Origin: Halichondria panicea
Lineage: Eukaryota; Porifera; Demospongiae; Suberitida; Halichondriidae
Assembly (NCBI RefSeq): GCF_963675165.1
Contig: NC_087379.1
Coordinates: forward strand, 4,605,442-4,669,441
Length of the DNA: 64,000 nt
Reading direction: 5' to 3'
Part shown: positions 1 through 11,900 of the stretch, one piece after another
Layout: each line of letters opens with the position of its first letter
Numbering within the stretch: the first letter of the stretch is position 1
The notes under the pieces: model-generated
Told to the model about the DNA's origin: nothing
Database searches by the model: none
Seen by the model: only the letters and a program-made list of their open reading frames with translations
Translations under genes and position numbers: made by a program

Positions 1-331
1 CCACGCCTCTTTGTCTGCATGCATGCCCCCCGGGGGAACCCAACCCACATCCGTTGCAGACATATATATCCACATGGGCCAGAATCAGGTGGTACGATTA
101 TTCACCTCGCTTCCCGCTCGGCAATAACCACACTCACTAATTCGTTCTGAAGTCGTTGTAAGCGGCTGTAATTAGAACTATCTACCTAGTACAGCTAGTG
201 GCTTGCTCGGGAAATGTGAACCATGTAAGCTGACTTTGTTAAACAGACCAATCAGATTTATGATATCTACGTGATTTGCTGGCCACATAGAAAAGGCTGT
301 ACGTACATGAAAAAGAAAATGGACCCTAAGT
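1..331. other. Non-coding flank, nothing recognised
   Basis: No convincing coding frame, RNA gene or repeat was seen. The stretch could be the 5' part or an intron of the decayed gene that follows. Confidence 0.4.
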
Positions 332-1231
332 ATGTTATTGGGACAAGTTGCTGCTGGGCATACATCAGCTGTGCATCCAACTCAACCTTTGATTGCTCCA
401 AAGCCCAAGGGAAAGGCAGATCTACCCCTTCAGCAAGTTAGTGGGAATGTGGCACAAATTAATAACTCAGGAACCCAATTTAACGTTCGAAACACAGTTG
501 TTAAACAAGCAGTTTGTCAGTCACCACAGTCTGAAAGCAACGAACCAGTGAATATAACAATTAAAGTATTTCATCCTATCAAGCAGAAAGAGTGGAAGAC
601 TTTTGTATTGAAATTGAAACTATATCTGAAATGAACAGTGTTAGAGCTCTTCGTGAGGAAATAACTTGGCAAGCAGATTTTGTAAGCTTTAATCTTGGCT
701 TTGTCAATTGATATTGGCTATAATTATTGTTGGTTCTTGTTTTTCACTGAGTGATGATATCAAGCTAGTCTGTATTAGAAAAATTGATTGACAGGGGAAA
801 GATGCTGTGGTGTGTCGGTTTGCCTGAGAGACATATTGAAAGTGGTATATTGTATGTGTAGACTCATAATCAGATGAAGAACAACCAAAGAAGCAATTGG
901 AAGGAAAGGTCAGTGGTCTTGTATCTAAAACACAACGAATAGATTCCATCGTGAATGAACTCAGTGAAAAACATGGGAATACGTACAATAAGATACAATA
1001 CAAACTTTGGGCTGAAACTATTGACGTAAAGAAACACGAGAGTAGAGATGTTCCACCGCCTGGCTCAATATGGAATAATACATCCAAGAAACCAAAGCAT
1101 TCGAAGTTGATGCAATGGCATGTGCTTTACTACCATGACAAACAAAGTTGCGTCCGCATTTTCTCTGAGGCCTTCACCATCTGATCATACTACTCCTACT
1201 AAAGACTTGAATGAACCAACCCCTGAATAAT
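332..1231 (+). pseudogene. Decayed multi-exon gene, probably a member of a multi-copy or transposon-associated family
   Basis: A frame opens at ATG 332 and encodes a Pro/Lys-rich N-terminus. Near 585-600 the plausible continuation moves to another frame, which reads EDFCIEIETISEMNSVRALR and ends at a good donor (GTAAGC, about 681). That segment has the feel of a ubiquitin-like fold, but this is weak. After a gap, coding character resumes at about 857-1110 with an acidic/Lys start, then SLVSKTQRIDS-type text and a WAETIDVKKHESRDVPPPGS motif. A TAA interrupts this frame at its beginning (about 856). A further frame change near 1110-1130 is needed to reach a Ser/Pro/Thr tail ending at TAA 1229. 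Three separate lesions in one short locus argue for a pseudogene rather than sequencing error. I do not recognise the function. Confidence 0.4.
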
Positions 1232-1599
1232 TTGCACCATCTCTATACTTTTGCAATCAAAAGTCCAAGCCTTTTAGAGTTATGCATGGCTTTCTTTTTA
1301 GGTAGTTTGTAGCCAGAGGAACTGGCATTGCATGCACATTTATCAGAGTAGGTTGGACACGCATCATCATGACGCGTTCAGTGATGTGATAATTATAGAC
1401 CACTATCCAATAATCCTTGGCCAAATAAAAATATTTGGGGCTTAGATCAATTCTGGCGCAATTTAAGCTCATATAGTAGCTATCGATTTAGTGATACCAT
1501 CATTACATGATTGTAGTGTTAGGTGCGCAAAATAGATGTTTAAAACTAAACTGACTACCTACCTCAGCTTCATTTTTTTTGTATCAAAATCAAATCCCA

Positions 1600-1642
1600 G
1601 GGGGGCGAAATACCCCCCTCGCCCCCCTCAATGCAGCCCTGA
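1600..1642 (-). repeat. Fragment of a C/G-rich MITE (same family as 18576-18753)
   Basis: The run of G and C blocks ending in CAATGCAGCCCTGA is the reverse complement of the left end of the full element at 18.58 kb. Only one end is present here, directly left of another transposon. Confidence 0.55.
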
Positions 1643-1669
1643 CTAGAAACTTGCCTCTAGTGTGAGTGA

Positions 1670-2218
1670 GTGGGTTCATAGATAGAGTAGAAGAGGGATT
1701 GGAAACGGAAGTACCCTCGAAGTACCATCCGTGTATCTCCGCGGTTTTAATCGAGGCTTACTTTTTTAACGCGAGGGCTAAACATGAATAATTCATGAGA
1801 ATTGTTTTGCTCTCTGTAAGAAGTCCACGAGCAGTTCTGCTGCTAAACATCAACTTTCTCTAATACTTGAGGCCATTTGGGACACAGGACACTATTTAGT
1901 TACAAAGCCTTAGCTATATCAAAGGTACTATAGGAACACAAGCATGAAAAAGCGCTCTGTGTACCTCTAGCTACTTCACGACAATCGAGATTATATTTTC
2001 TTTGTTTCCAATTGATACTTACTATCAGGGGGCATGTGATTCAGTAATGGGGGTAGCTCTGAGATGTATGCTTTGGACACAATAAGTTTCCCGGGCTTTT
2101 GCGGGAGTTATGAGGAGATACACGGATGGTCCCAGAGCCACTACGTAGACTTCATTGTAAAACATCACGTGAATCACTTCCGTTTCCAATCCCTCTTCTA
2201 CTCTATCTATGGTGGGTT
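1670..2218. mobile_element. Non-autonomous DNA transposon (MITE) with 35-bp perfect TIRs and a 7-bp target duplication
   Basis: Positions 1677-1711 are an exact inverted copy of 2177-2211. Similarity continues inside the arms: CATCCGTGTATCTCC occurs at 1726-1740 and inverted near 2113-2135. The same 7 bases, GTGGGTT, sit immediately outside both ends (1670-1676 and 2212-2218), as expected of a target-site duplication. The 535-bp body has no coding capacity. The superfamily cannot be fixed by eye, since a 7-bp duplication is uncommon. A single related end is present near 14885-14925. Confidence 0.85.
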
Positions 2219-3115
2219 ACACCACATCTCCACATGACCACCCTACCTGTCGCTTCCTTGCAACGAGCAACTATCTAAATATGTTTGCAGATGACATGGC
2301 TATTTATAGAGTCATTAAATCCATTAAAGACTACGATACACTTCAGGAAGACGTAAACAGTGTTGCTGCTTTCATGTCTGGCAAACACCTTCAATTCAAC
2401 GCATCAAAATGTAAAGTGATGTTAATATCAAACAAGAGAAGTAGGTCCATCGAGCCACCCATATTTACAGTCAATGGCTTTTCCCTGGAGCGTGTGGAGA
2501 CGTTCAAATATCTAGGAATCCAATTTTCATCGAATCTTTCTTGGCATGCCCACACTAAGGCACTTTGTAAGAAATCGAGAAAACTTGTTGGACTGCTACA
2601 CAGAAACTTCGCAACTCATTCTCCCCCTTCTGTTATACTGAAACTATACAAATCTTTCATTAGACCAAAACTAGAGTATGCTTCAATCGTTTGGAACCCA
2701 CACTTAAAATGCATTATCAAGGATATGGAAAAAGTTTGCATTAAAGGTTTGCCTAAAACAGTGGGATTACTCTATCAGCTATTTGGAACTTTTGAAACGA
2801 GCAGAACTACCAACACTGGGTCAGAGAATGGCATTGGCCAGTCTGCACCATTTATTCAAAATTATGTATAATATAAGTTACTATGAGGACACACCTAAGA
2901 AGAAACAATTAACATACAATACAAGACATGTTAACAATCTGTCTCTGACTCCGGTATCATGCAGAACATCGGTCCATAGTAACTCCTTTTTCCCAAGGAC
3001 CATTGAACTGTGGAACAGGATTATGGCAAATTATGAACTTATAATTAGCACTTGTACTCCCGTAAAATTATTTAAATCTATACTTAATGACCCTGTAGTA
3101 CTTAGCATGCTTTGA
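2219..3115 (+). mobile_element. Degenerate LINE fragment (3' half of reverse transcriptase)
   Basis: The frame from 2281 starts at the RT catalytic core (MFADDMAIY, a variant of Y-A-D-D). It continues through a conserved LINE thumb region: FKYLGIQFSSNLSW, then RPKLEYASIVWNPH. A frameshift near 2780-2790 moves the rest to another frame, which contains the late conserved element SFFPRTIELWN and stops at 3113. The upstream RT, the endonuclease and any ORF1 are missing. The MITE lies immediately upstream. Confidence 0.85.
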
Positions 3116-3137
3116 ATAGGTAGTTACACTATATAAT

Positions 3138-3273
3138 AGTTAGACACTGTTTTGGAGGTGTCTATGGGATTTAGAAGCCCAAAGGCACTCATTAGTATCC
3201 CGAGCGTAGCGAGGGTACTAAAGTGGCTGAGGGCTTCTAAATCACATGGACACCGACAAAACAGTGTCTAACT
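3138..3273. mobile_element. Short fold-back element (136 bp)
   Basis: About 43 bp at each end are inverted copies with few mismatches: the left arm begins AGTTAGACACTG and the right arm ends CAGTGTCTAACT. The small loop carries CCGAGCGTAGCGAGG, a motif that resembles CCGAGCGAAGCAAGG at 22403. The region could form a long hairpin. Confidence 0.75.
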
Positions 3274-3589
3274 CATTTAGATATTAGTGCACATGCGCAA
3301 ATCGCTTGACTACAATACAATTACTTGACAATGGACTACTAGGTATACTAAGTAAATTTGCAGGTATACTAAGTCTCATAGTATACCTGCTCTGAGGCAC
3401 TTTTCCCATGTACTTCCCATGTAGATCTTATCAACTATAGTGTCTAATATTATTATAAATATAATTATATATAATTATATATATATATATATTTTTTAGG
3501 GTACTAACTTATTAGCTTCTGCTATTTTATTGTATCCTGGCTTTGCCGAATTGTTAAAAAAAAAAAAGAAAAATACAAACTATAGAATT
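3274..3589. other. AT-rich non-coding stretch
   Basis: Contains a short AT-dinucleotide tract (about 3465-3490) and an A-run (3557-3567). The A-run could be an old retroposon tail. No coding frame is supported. Confidence 0.4.
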
Positions 3590-3918
3590 CCTTTGGGGTC
3601 AAAGATAAGAATGTAAAAGCTTGTCAGAGCTAGAAAACGCTAAAGATTAATGGTGGTCTGAGCTTCTGATCATAATTTAATAATCATAATCCTTATAGAC
3701 AAAAATTAGAAAGGTGTCGAAATGCTATGTCCAGCATCCATCTTGAAATTTTTTAGTAGAGTATAAGGAAGGTGTGAGTACTCCTATATAGGCCGCTTTT
3801 GGCTACTTGTAGTGTCACTTGCAGAGCAGTGGAGCATTGAGGTGCCTATATTGGGTCTATTCTTATGAACGCACGTGATAAATCCTGACGGTGGATGACG
3901 CGCATCCAGCTTCCTCTG
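3590..3918 (+). mobile_element. Old copy of the AGAGGAGGT-ended MITE family
   Basis: This matches 55890-56242 along its length in the opposite orientation. Shared blocks include AATGTAAAAGCTT, GATTAATGGTG and CCTGACGGTGGATGACGCG. The ends have diverged from the family consensus terminus, so it is older than the 55.9-kb copy. No coding capacity. Confidence 0.7.
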
Positions 3919-4648
3919 TACATCTATAGAGGTTATGCACGCAGCCTGTTGCTATATCCACCGTACGTTTCTTACACAGAAGTGATAGTAAAACACACAT
4001 GTTTGATCGACGTGTTGATGCAAAATTAAGAGTTGCTGTGCAATGAGCTGTAGTGCTAGATACTATATAAGAAATAGATGCAGGCTACAGACTAGTGCAT
4101 AATCAAGGGCGTATAAAGAGAAGAGGGCATGCAACTCCAACGTGCGAGCAAAAACCGCATTCGATCTATTTATAGCTATCTCTACACACGTACTTTACAC
4201 AAAATCAGACAAATCTATAATCTATTTTTAGAGTAAGTTTGCAGTAAATTTCACCGCCCACTTACAGTTTTTACCCTCATCTCTTCATATGCCCTTGATA
4301 TTATCATCAGTGAGCTCTGAGGTTGGTGGTTGGTGGTTGACATTGTCATGCATTGTGTCGAGGCTGTATACATGTACATGCAGTCTTAAGTCTGAGCAGT
4401 AGTGGAGCTGGGCTGACAATCAGTGATTCTTGGCCTCTTATCTTGGATAGCAGAAGCTAAACTAGTATAATAGGCACTGGAATATATATCCAAAGGACTA
4501 GCTATAGATATCAATACTCTGCATAGCCAATAATAGTCTCCAGCCATGCACTATTGCATATGCGTACAAGAACAAGAAAAGTAAAGCCTGCATGGGGACA
4601 AGGCTCTATATAATATTGATTAGTTCACACAAGAAATGTTTTGAATAC
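3919..4648. other. Intergenic DNA without recognised features
   Basis: No coding frame with splice-site support and no RNA gene was recognised. A tandem GGTTGGTGGT stretch occurs near 4320. Confidence 0.35.
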
Positions 4649-4852
4649 ATATACCGTATAGCACGAAATTTTCGCGGATTAGAATTCTACACGAAAATTA
4701 AGTCCACGAAATGTTCTAGAATTACCTGCTATAACATGCAAAGGTTTAAAGGCGTGGCTTCCAGTAAGCAGTCATTCCGCGAACATTGTGCAACGAAATG
4801 GGCAAATCCACGAAATATAAGTGCCTCGAAAACTTCGCGCTATACGGTATAT
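4649..4852. mobile_element. MITE with ATATACCGTATAG termini
   Basis: The left end (ATATACCGTATAGCACGAA) is matched by the inverted right end (TTCGCGCTATACGGTATAT). The body is rich in CGCGAA/CGAAAAT words. Related ends recur near 47651-47665 and 59310-59481, so this is a multi-copy family. Confidence 0.75.
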
Positions 4853-5269
4853 AGAGACAGTTGTATTACAATTGATTCTAGAAATGTTATACCTCGAGTG
4901 ACATGCAGGCCAAAATAAAGGATTGGTTGATCAGCGGTGCTGTGAAAATCAATTAAAGCCGCGTCGAGTGGCAATCTTCCTCTGGCTAGCCACACGTTTC
5001 TGATTAATTTTTGCTGATCATGTGACCAATAGCGATGCAGTTATGTGATTGTACTTAAAATTGCACACTAACTTCTTATTGCACTCTTCTTCTTTTTATA
5101 ATACTCTGTATATACTCATGTATGCATGATTCAGAAATGCAGTGTGAAGCTAGCTAGTTTCTGTAAACTATATGTTTTTTAGCTCATGATCACCAATAAA
5201 ACCTTTATAATAGCTATAACGTTGTTAAATGCTGGTGCACTCTAAAGCTAGCTAATGTAACTATATAAC

Positions 5270-5740
5270 TACTGTGGAACCTCCATTAACGACTACCTCC
5301 AAAGAGCACACTATATAACGGCCAAGAGCTCAGGTCCAGATTGAAACTACAATGACTTCAATGTAAAAGCAACCTCTCAGGAGCGACCACCTCTCTACTC
5401 CGTATAACGAGCAGCTTTCTAGTCCCCAACCAGCTTTAGCAATGGAAAATAACTTCCCAGAACGGATAGCCACACCCAGAATTAGCAGAAAGTTATTGCC
5501 GAGATAGTATTATTTTGCACAATCGTGAAAACCTAGCTGTAGCTTGTCTCTACATATAGCCTTTTCAAAGCTTGTATGAGCTAAAGAAGCAGTTAGCAGA
5601 TTCATTTGCAGCAAGAAATTACTCATAGAGCATACATAGCTGGCAATCGAAACCTCCCATGCAAGGAAGACCACCTCTCTATATATAATGGCCAAAAGGC
5701 TGTTCCCCAATGGTGTCCGTTTTATGGAGGTTCCACTGTA
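5270..5740. mobile_element. Tc1/mariner-pogo-like MITE
   Basis: Both ends read TGTGGAACCTCCAT or AGTGGAACCTCCAT in inverted orientation, bounded by TA. That is the style of pogo/Tigger-type non-autonomous elements. The 470-bp body has repeated ACCACCTCTCTA-type words and no intact coding frame. The following receptor gene's TM exon lies just downstream, and an ATG inside this element (5710) is in frame with it. Confidence 0.65.
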
Positions 5741-5793
5741 TTGCTTTGGGGGATCTCCATATAATTGCATGGTTACAATATTTTGTAATAGTT

Positions 5794-8700
5794 GGATTCA
5801 TTACCGTATTATTATGTATACTTACAAGCCTTGTATTTTCTATATGGGTGTTCAGGTCCTCCCCAGAAGCTGGACTATTGTTACTGACACAGAAACGTGA
5901 GTGAGTATTACACAGTTGAGTCACTAGCTTTATGAATGCGAGTCAACTTTAGGAAAACGCCAATCTACCAGAACGAGACAACAGGGGAAACCCTCCTCAA
6001 ACTACCTGGATGTAAGTACATGTACTTGTGCACACGGTTCTGTGTGTTTTACATCCTGTGTAGATCCCCTGCACCAAACCTCTGCACACCCTGGTGTCGC
6101 TTTTTATGATGAGCCTCGAGAGAAGGTGTTCACCTCCAGTGGTGGGCATGCTGACTTTGCCAATGGAGTTAAAGTGGCTGTTCCAGCTAATGCTATCCCA
6201 GTAGGGACCTCTGTGGGCATTAAAGTCCAACCCAGCCTTGCCCCCATAGATGTATTTGTGATGCCTGAGGGCATTCAGTCTGCAAGTCCGTCTTACTTAA
6301 TTTCTAGTGAAGGTATAAACGGACAGGTGACCGTGAGCATGGAGCACTATGTACGAGTGTCCACCCAAGAAGAAGCTGGTAACCTCCTTTTTCTCCAAGC
6401 TGACTCGTCTCCTAAGAGATCTGGTTCAAAGAGTGTCTACGAGTACCGGGAGGTGCGAAAGGGCTCGTCACAGTTCACTCCTGGAGGAAACACCGGTAAA
6501 CTGACCAGACGCTTGTCAAAGAAACGGTTCATTAAAATTGGCCGCCAAGCTCGTGTTAGAGGTGAGTGCATATTGAAATGTGCTTGTAAGTGTGAGTGAC
6601 ATACTTTTGTTGCAGACTCACCACCCAACCTCTACACTGTCAGAGTTTACTTGTCTCCTCCACACACAACTGGAGACAGAATGGCTCTGGTCATTATCAG
6701 CTACTTCCAACGTCTGTTTCACGATGTACGTGCATTGCAGATTATATAGCCTCGTTTATATGAGGCCTTTAATCCGGGTTGGAATCAGGATTAAATCTAA
6801 CCTCGTTCGGCCGGTTATAATCCAACCCACCTCTGGAGGTGGTTCAGATTGTGTCAAAAGCGGTTTAGCTTGAGTAAACACAAAGGGCTAATTCTGAGGT
6901 GTTGTACATGTTTGTGAGTGTTTCTAGAGTAAGGCTGTAGCTTCCTATCAGCCAATGTTGAGCAAATGCAATTAGTGGTCATTTTACTATGCCCACTACT
7001 CAGAAAAATCCGATCCGGATTATAGGTGTCGTAAACGGGGCTTATAAATTGTATGATTCAATTAGCACATAAATTGTTTGCCAACAGTTTTTGCGGAAGT
7101 TTGAGGTTGACGTCATTCCCAGAGATTATCCACACTTGTCAAATAGCCCTGCTGATAAGACAATCAAAAACGCTCTTAGTTTTATCGAAGTTGATGCAGT
7201 ACTGGAGCTAGTCTGTGACTCAGCCGCCTGGAGGAGTGTGCCTAACCAGACAATGGTGAATACTCAAAACTTTTTATTTTATATCGTATGTGATTTTTCA
7301 CTTTTTTCTTGTGAAGCAGATATCCCCCAGAGGAGGTCGGACACCACTCGACCTTTCCGCTAATTATGACCTTTTACTTACATTTTCTAATCCTTTTTGC
7401 TATACTCACGCTCTGCTTATATAGATATTTCCGCCCAACTAGTAAATATAGTGGCTGTGACATTATAAATACTATTTATACCCCACCTATAGTCTGGGGG
7501 GGGGGCCAGACCTTTTCTCAGAGGGGGGAGGGGAAGATCTATAGAGGAGAAAAGGCCTGGAGACTCTTGCAGCACTTTCCTGTGCTCTTGGAATATCGAG
7601 ACTTGGAGGGAGGAGTAGATGTAGCAATACTCTCATTTCATTGGCTTGTATCCAAATTCCACAGAAGCAATACTCGCATTTCATTGGGTTAACAATCACA
7701 TGACATGGATATGCATTTCATTGGCTCTAGCCACATTCCGCTAGAGCACCCGGAAATGCTGCAAGAGTCTCCATACTTAATCCTATAGCTCTACTTGATT
7801 TTTCCCCCGAGCTATTAGATCTGGCCCCCCATGCAGATTAATATCCTACCTTCGATCTTGATTTTCTTGCTCTGGAGTCTTTGTTCCTTCCAAGAGGAGT
7901 TCATTTCTGTCTGTTTGTTTCTCTGAATGGCCTGTCGTGTGCTGAGCTGATCCCAAAATTCATTGTACCTCTTTTATTTAATGCAAAACCAAGGTATGCA
8001 TAAGGGTAGGTCAGGTAGCTCAGATGGCTATAGTGTGACGACTTCCCCTGGACAACACAAAAACAGAAAAATAAAACAAAATTAAGGAGCTATGGCTAAT
8101 TATGAATAAAAAGCTACTGAGGTTCGATTTAAATGATGAAACAGAGGAGCTATTGTTAACTTCTGGTGGTAAAGAGTTCCATTTCGGTATATTCCATTTC
8201 GGTATTACATCCAGATAAAGGGAATGTTTGTGGGATGAGGTGCCCACATGGTTGTGCGGATGGCGGGGTGGGTGAGAGGACAGTGGGAGGAATACAGGAT
8301 TTGTTGTTGAAGCATACTTGAGTTTTTGGATATTCCTGCGGTCTTTAAGTGATTTGAATTGGAGTTTGTTAAGTAGAGAGATATAGTCAGATTTCCATTC
8401 TTTGGTTATGATTTTGCAGGCAAATGATTGGGTGTTCTCCAGTTTCTTGGTGGGGTCCCATACTGCGGCGCAGTATTCAAGTTTAGGTAGCACAGTGCCT
8501 CCTGTAAATTGTATGCTTTGATAGCTGTGATGCATCTTTTAATTTCCTGTGGAGCAATCCCAATTGTTGTGTCCTCACAGTGTTGGTAATGTGCTGAGAC
8601 CAGGACAGATTCTTAGAGATGGTGACGCCGAGGTACTTGAAACATTCCACAATGGGGAGATTTGCTGGTTTGAAATAGAGAGGGTGAGTGGGATCGCATT

Positions 8701-8866
8701 CATAGATCTTGTGATGGGTAGAACATTGGTTTTTTTGTTGTTTAGAAGTGGGGGACAGAGTCGAATGCCAATTTCATTGCTGTCCTTAGTATCGAAGGTT
8801 CTCGAGAGAATTGTTCACAATCAAATATCACTATATCTAACATCAAACAAACTTCTCTCCAACAAC

Positions 8867-8910
<44 letters not shown>

Positions 8911-11900
8911 AATTCTGCAAAATGCATGGATACACTAGTAGCATATTACGCTAACCTAATGTGCGCCCTGTATATATTACTTACAATAGCGAGTACAAAT
9001 TAAAAATAAAGACTAATATTATACTAATGCAAGTGACAGAGTACATTTCTCTTAAATGACAAAATCGATGTACTTTCCTGCAGCTCCAGTGGTAATTCAT
9101 TCCACACAGATATTGCCTTTGGGAAAAAAAGAGTTCGCATATGCATTTGTTCTGCAAATTGGTCTTTCAAACTGTATATTTTTTGTGCTTCTTAGATTGA
9201 GAGGGCATACTCTTCTTTCCAGTGGTGGATCAGGGAATTTAAAGTTACCATTTATTACCTGGTAAAGGTATGATAGCTTCAGGTACAATCTTCTTGTAGA
9301 AAGGGACGGTAGGTCCACAGTATCTAATAGGGAGTCGTAGTCCATATTCCAAAGTTTTGTGCAGATTTTAAGGGCAAACTTTTGTACTTTTTCTATTTTG
9401 TGAGAATTTGTTTTTTGGTGTGGATCCCAAACAGGGGCAGCATATTCCAGTTTTGATCTCACAAGGGAGATGTAGAGTTGTCTTAAACATTCTAGTGACG
9501 AGTGGCCATAGAACTGTCGGTAAATTATACCAACCTGCTTGCAGGCATTTCTGCACATTTCTTCTATGTGTTTTGACCATGAGAGGTCGTGAGAGATCCA
9601 CACGCCAAGGTACTTGTAGTGGTCAACTTTAAGTAGGGGACGTCCACTGATATTGAGACACATGTTGGGAAGTGGTGGGCTGAATTTTCTTGATATAGTC
9701 ATGTATTTACACTTGCTTTGGTTAAACAAGAGTACATTTCTTTCAGACCATGCTTGGAGTTGATCAATATCTCCTTGCAATTTTATATAATCTTCAGGAG
9801 ATTGAATAGGATGGTAAAGAAGAAGATCATCAGCATAGAGCAAGAGACTTCCTTCATTTTGATGTAGATCGATGTCATTTATATAGATTAGGAAAAGAAG
9901 AGGTCCCAGCACCGAACCCTGGGGAACTCCTGACACAACCTCCGAGATATTTGATGACTTTCCATTTATTATGACATATTGTGATCTATTCCTGAGGTAG
10001 CTTGCTACCCAAGATACCAGGTGGGGATCTAGGTTCAGATTGGTTAGCTTACTCATCAATATCGAGTGAGGAACCTTGTCAAATGCTTTTTTGAAATCAA
10101 AAAAGACTGCACATACACTCTGACCATCTTCAAGCAGTTTGTGCCAATTGTGCACTGCCGTAAGCAGCGCACCTGTGGTGGATTTTCCTTTAGTAAAACT
10201 CCATTGTTTATTCGAGAGGAAAGATATATCTTTTAGCTGTTCTAAGATTTTACTATACATATGTTTTTCCAGGAGCTTTACAAGGATGGAGAGTAGCGAT
10301 ATAGGGCGATAGTTTAAGGGATCAGACTTGTCGTTTGATTTGGGTATTGGAGTGACATGAGCCAATTTCCAGTCGTATGGCAGTTCACAGTTTTTTATCG
10401 ATATATTGAAAAGCATTGTTATACTTGGGGTGATCGTTTCAGCAGTAGCCTTTAGCATTTTGGCGGAGATTCCATCAGGACCATTTGCTTTTGTGGTGTC
10501 TAGATTTGATAACAGGTTGAATACTTCATCTTCTGTGCAGCGTAAGTTCTCAGGTAAGTCTCTTGTTGGTTGTTTAAAGGAATTTGGGTCAAGAGGAGGA
10601 AGTGAATGGTTGAAATTTGCATAAAACTGTTTGTTAAGGACCTGGGCCTTTTCTTCATCCTGTTCGATTTTGCAGCCATTTACTACAAGACATGGGATAG
10701 AGCTATCTGATTTTCTCAGGTATTTCAGAGCTGTCCAAAATTTTTTTGACTGAGGCTTGAGGGTGCTAAAGAAATCTTGTTTACTCCGTCTGAGAGTGGT
10801 CACAACCTTATTTCTGATCTGTTTGTAGGTTGCAAAATCAGAGGGTTCGTTGTATTTTCTGGCAAGTCTGTAGTAATAGTTTCTCTTTTTGATATCTCTT
10901 ATTATATTTTTCGTTAGCCAAGGAAGATTCTTTCGGGTTGCGATTTCTGCTGTGGGAATACAATTTCTCATAGTAGTCATGAATACATTCTTCCACTCTT
11001 TCCAGGATGACTCAACAGAACTTGGGTGTATGAAGCTGGTAAGATCAAATGTAGCCAACATATATCTTGCTTTGTCAAAGTCAGCATAATCATATCTCCA
11101 TACTTTGTTTGTGTGCGTACGAGTGTGAGAGTTTGCACGAACTTTCACTTGTAGACTGATGCCAAGATGATCAGAGTTGGCTAGTGGAGGCACCGTTTCA
11201 CAGTACTTTAGAGTTCTTGGAGATGACATAAGAACGAGGTCAATAAGAGTTGATGTGCCATCAGCTGCAATGCGTGTGGGTTGTTTCACCACCTGAGTTA
11301 GAGAGAAGCAGTCAGTAATATTTGCAAGGTGATTGCACAAAGAAGTAGTATTTGCTGACAGAACATTCACATTAAAGTCACCTAGTAAAATAAGATTTGA
11401 AATTGAACAACTATTTAGACTACTTAAAACATGAAATAACTCATCAAAGGTTGACAAAAGTGAGAAAGGGGGCCTATAAAAAACACCAATACAAATACTT
11501 TTGTTTTGACTTAAAGTTATGGAAACAAATATAATTTCTAAGCTACTATAATCAGTAGTGATGATATCAAAAATATAGTTGTCTTTAATGAATAACATAA
11601 CCCCCCCACCATGACGATCACGATCCAGCCTCACTATAGTGTAACCAAGTAGTTTGAGTTCAGAATCAGTTATATTATCATTTAGCCATGTCTCGGTTAC
11701 ACATACTACTTCTGGTGAGAGAGCAAGACAATTTGCTGCAAGGCAATCAATTTTTGGTAAAATGCTCCTGGCATTGTAATATAGAAAAATTTTGGTTTTA
11801 GGTCAGGACTTTCAACTCAGGATGCACTACTTATACTAGCTGTCACAAACGACTGGCACCAATTACTATCAAAAAACACTTGGTAAAGCCTATAGTTAGA

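Noticed and set aside
4592..4918. Open frame of 108 codons on the forward strand
   Set aside because: It coincides with the ATATACCGTATAG-ended MITE and has no protein character.
8013..8122. tRNA-like A box (TAGCTCAGATGGCTA) with a possible B box (GGTTCGATTT) about 90 bp later
   Set aside because: Spacing is too long for a tRNA and no cloverleaf could be folded. At most a tRNA-derived SINE scrap at the edge of a LINE.
9056..11089. Several forward-strand open frames
   Set aside because: They are antisense shadows of the intact LINE endonuclease-RT frame.
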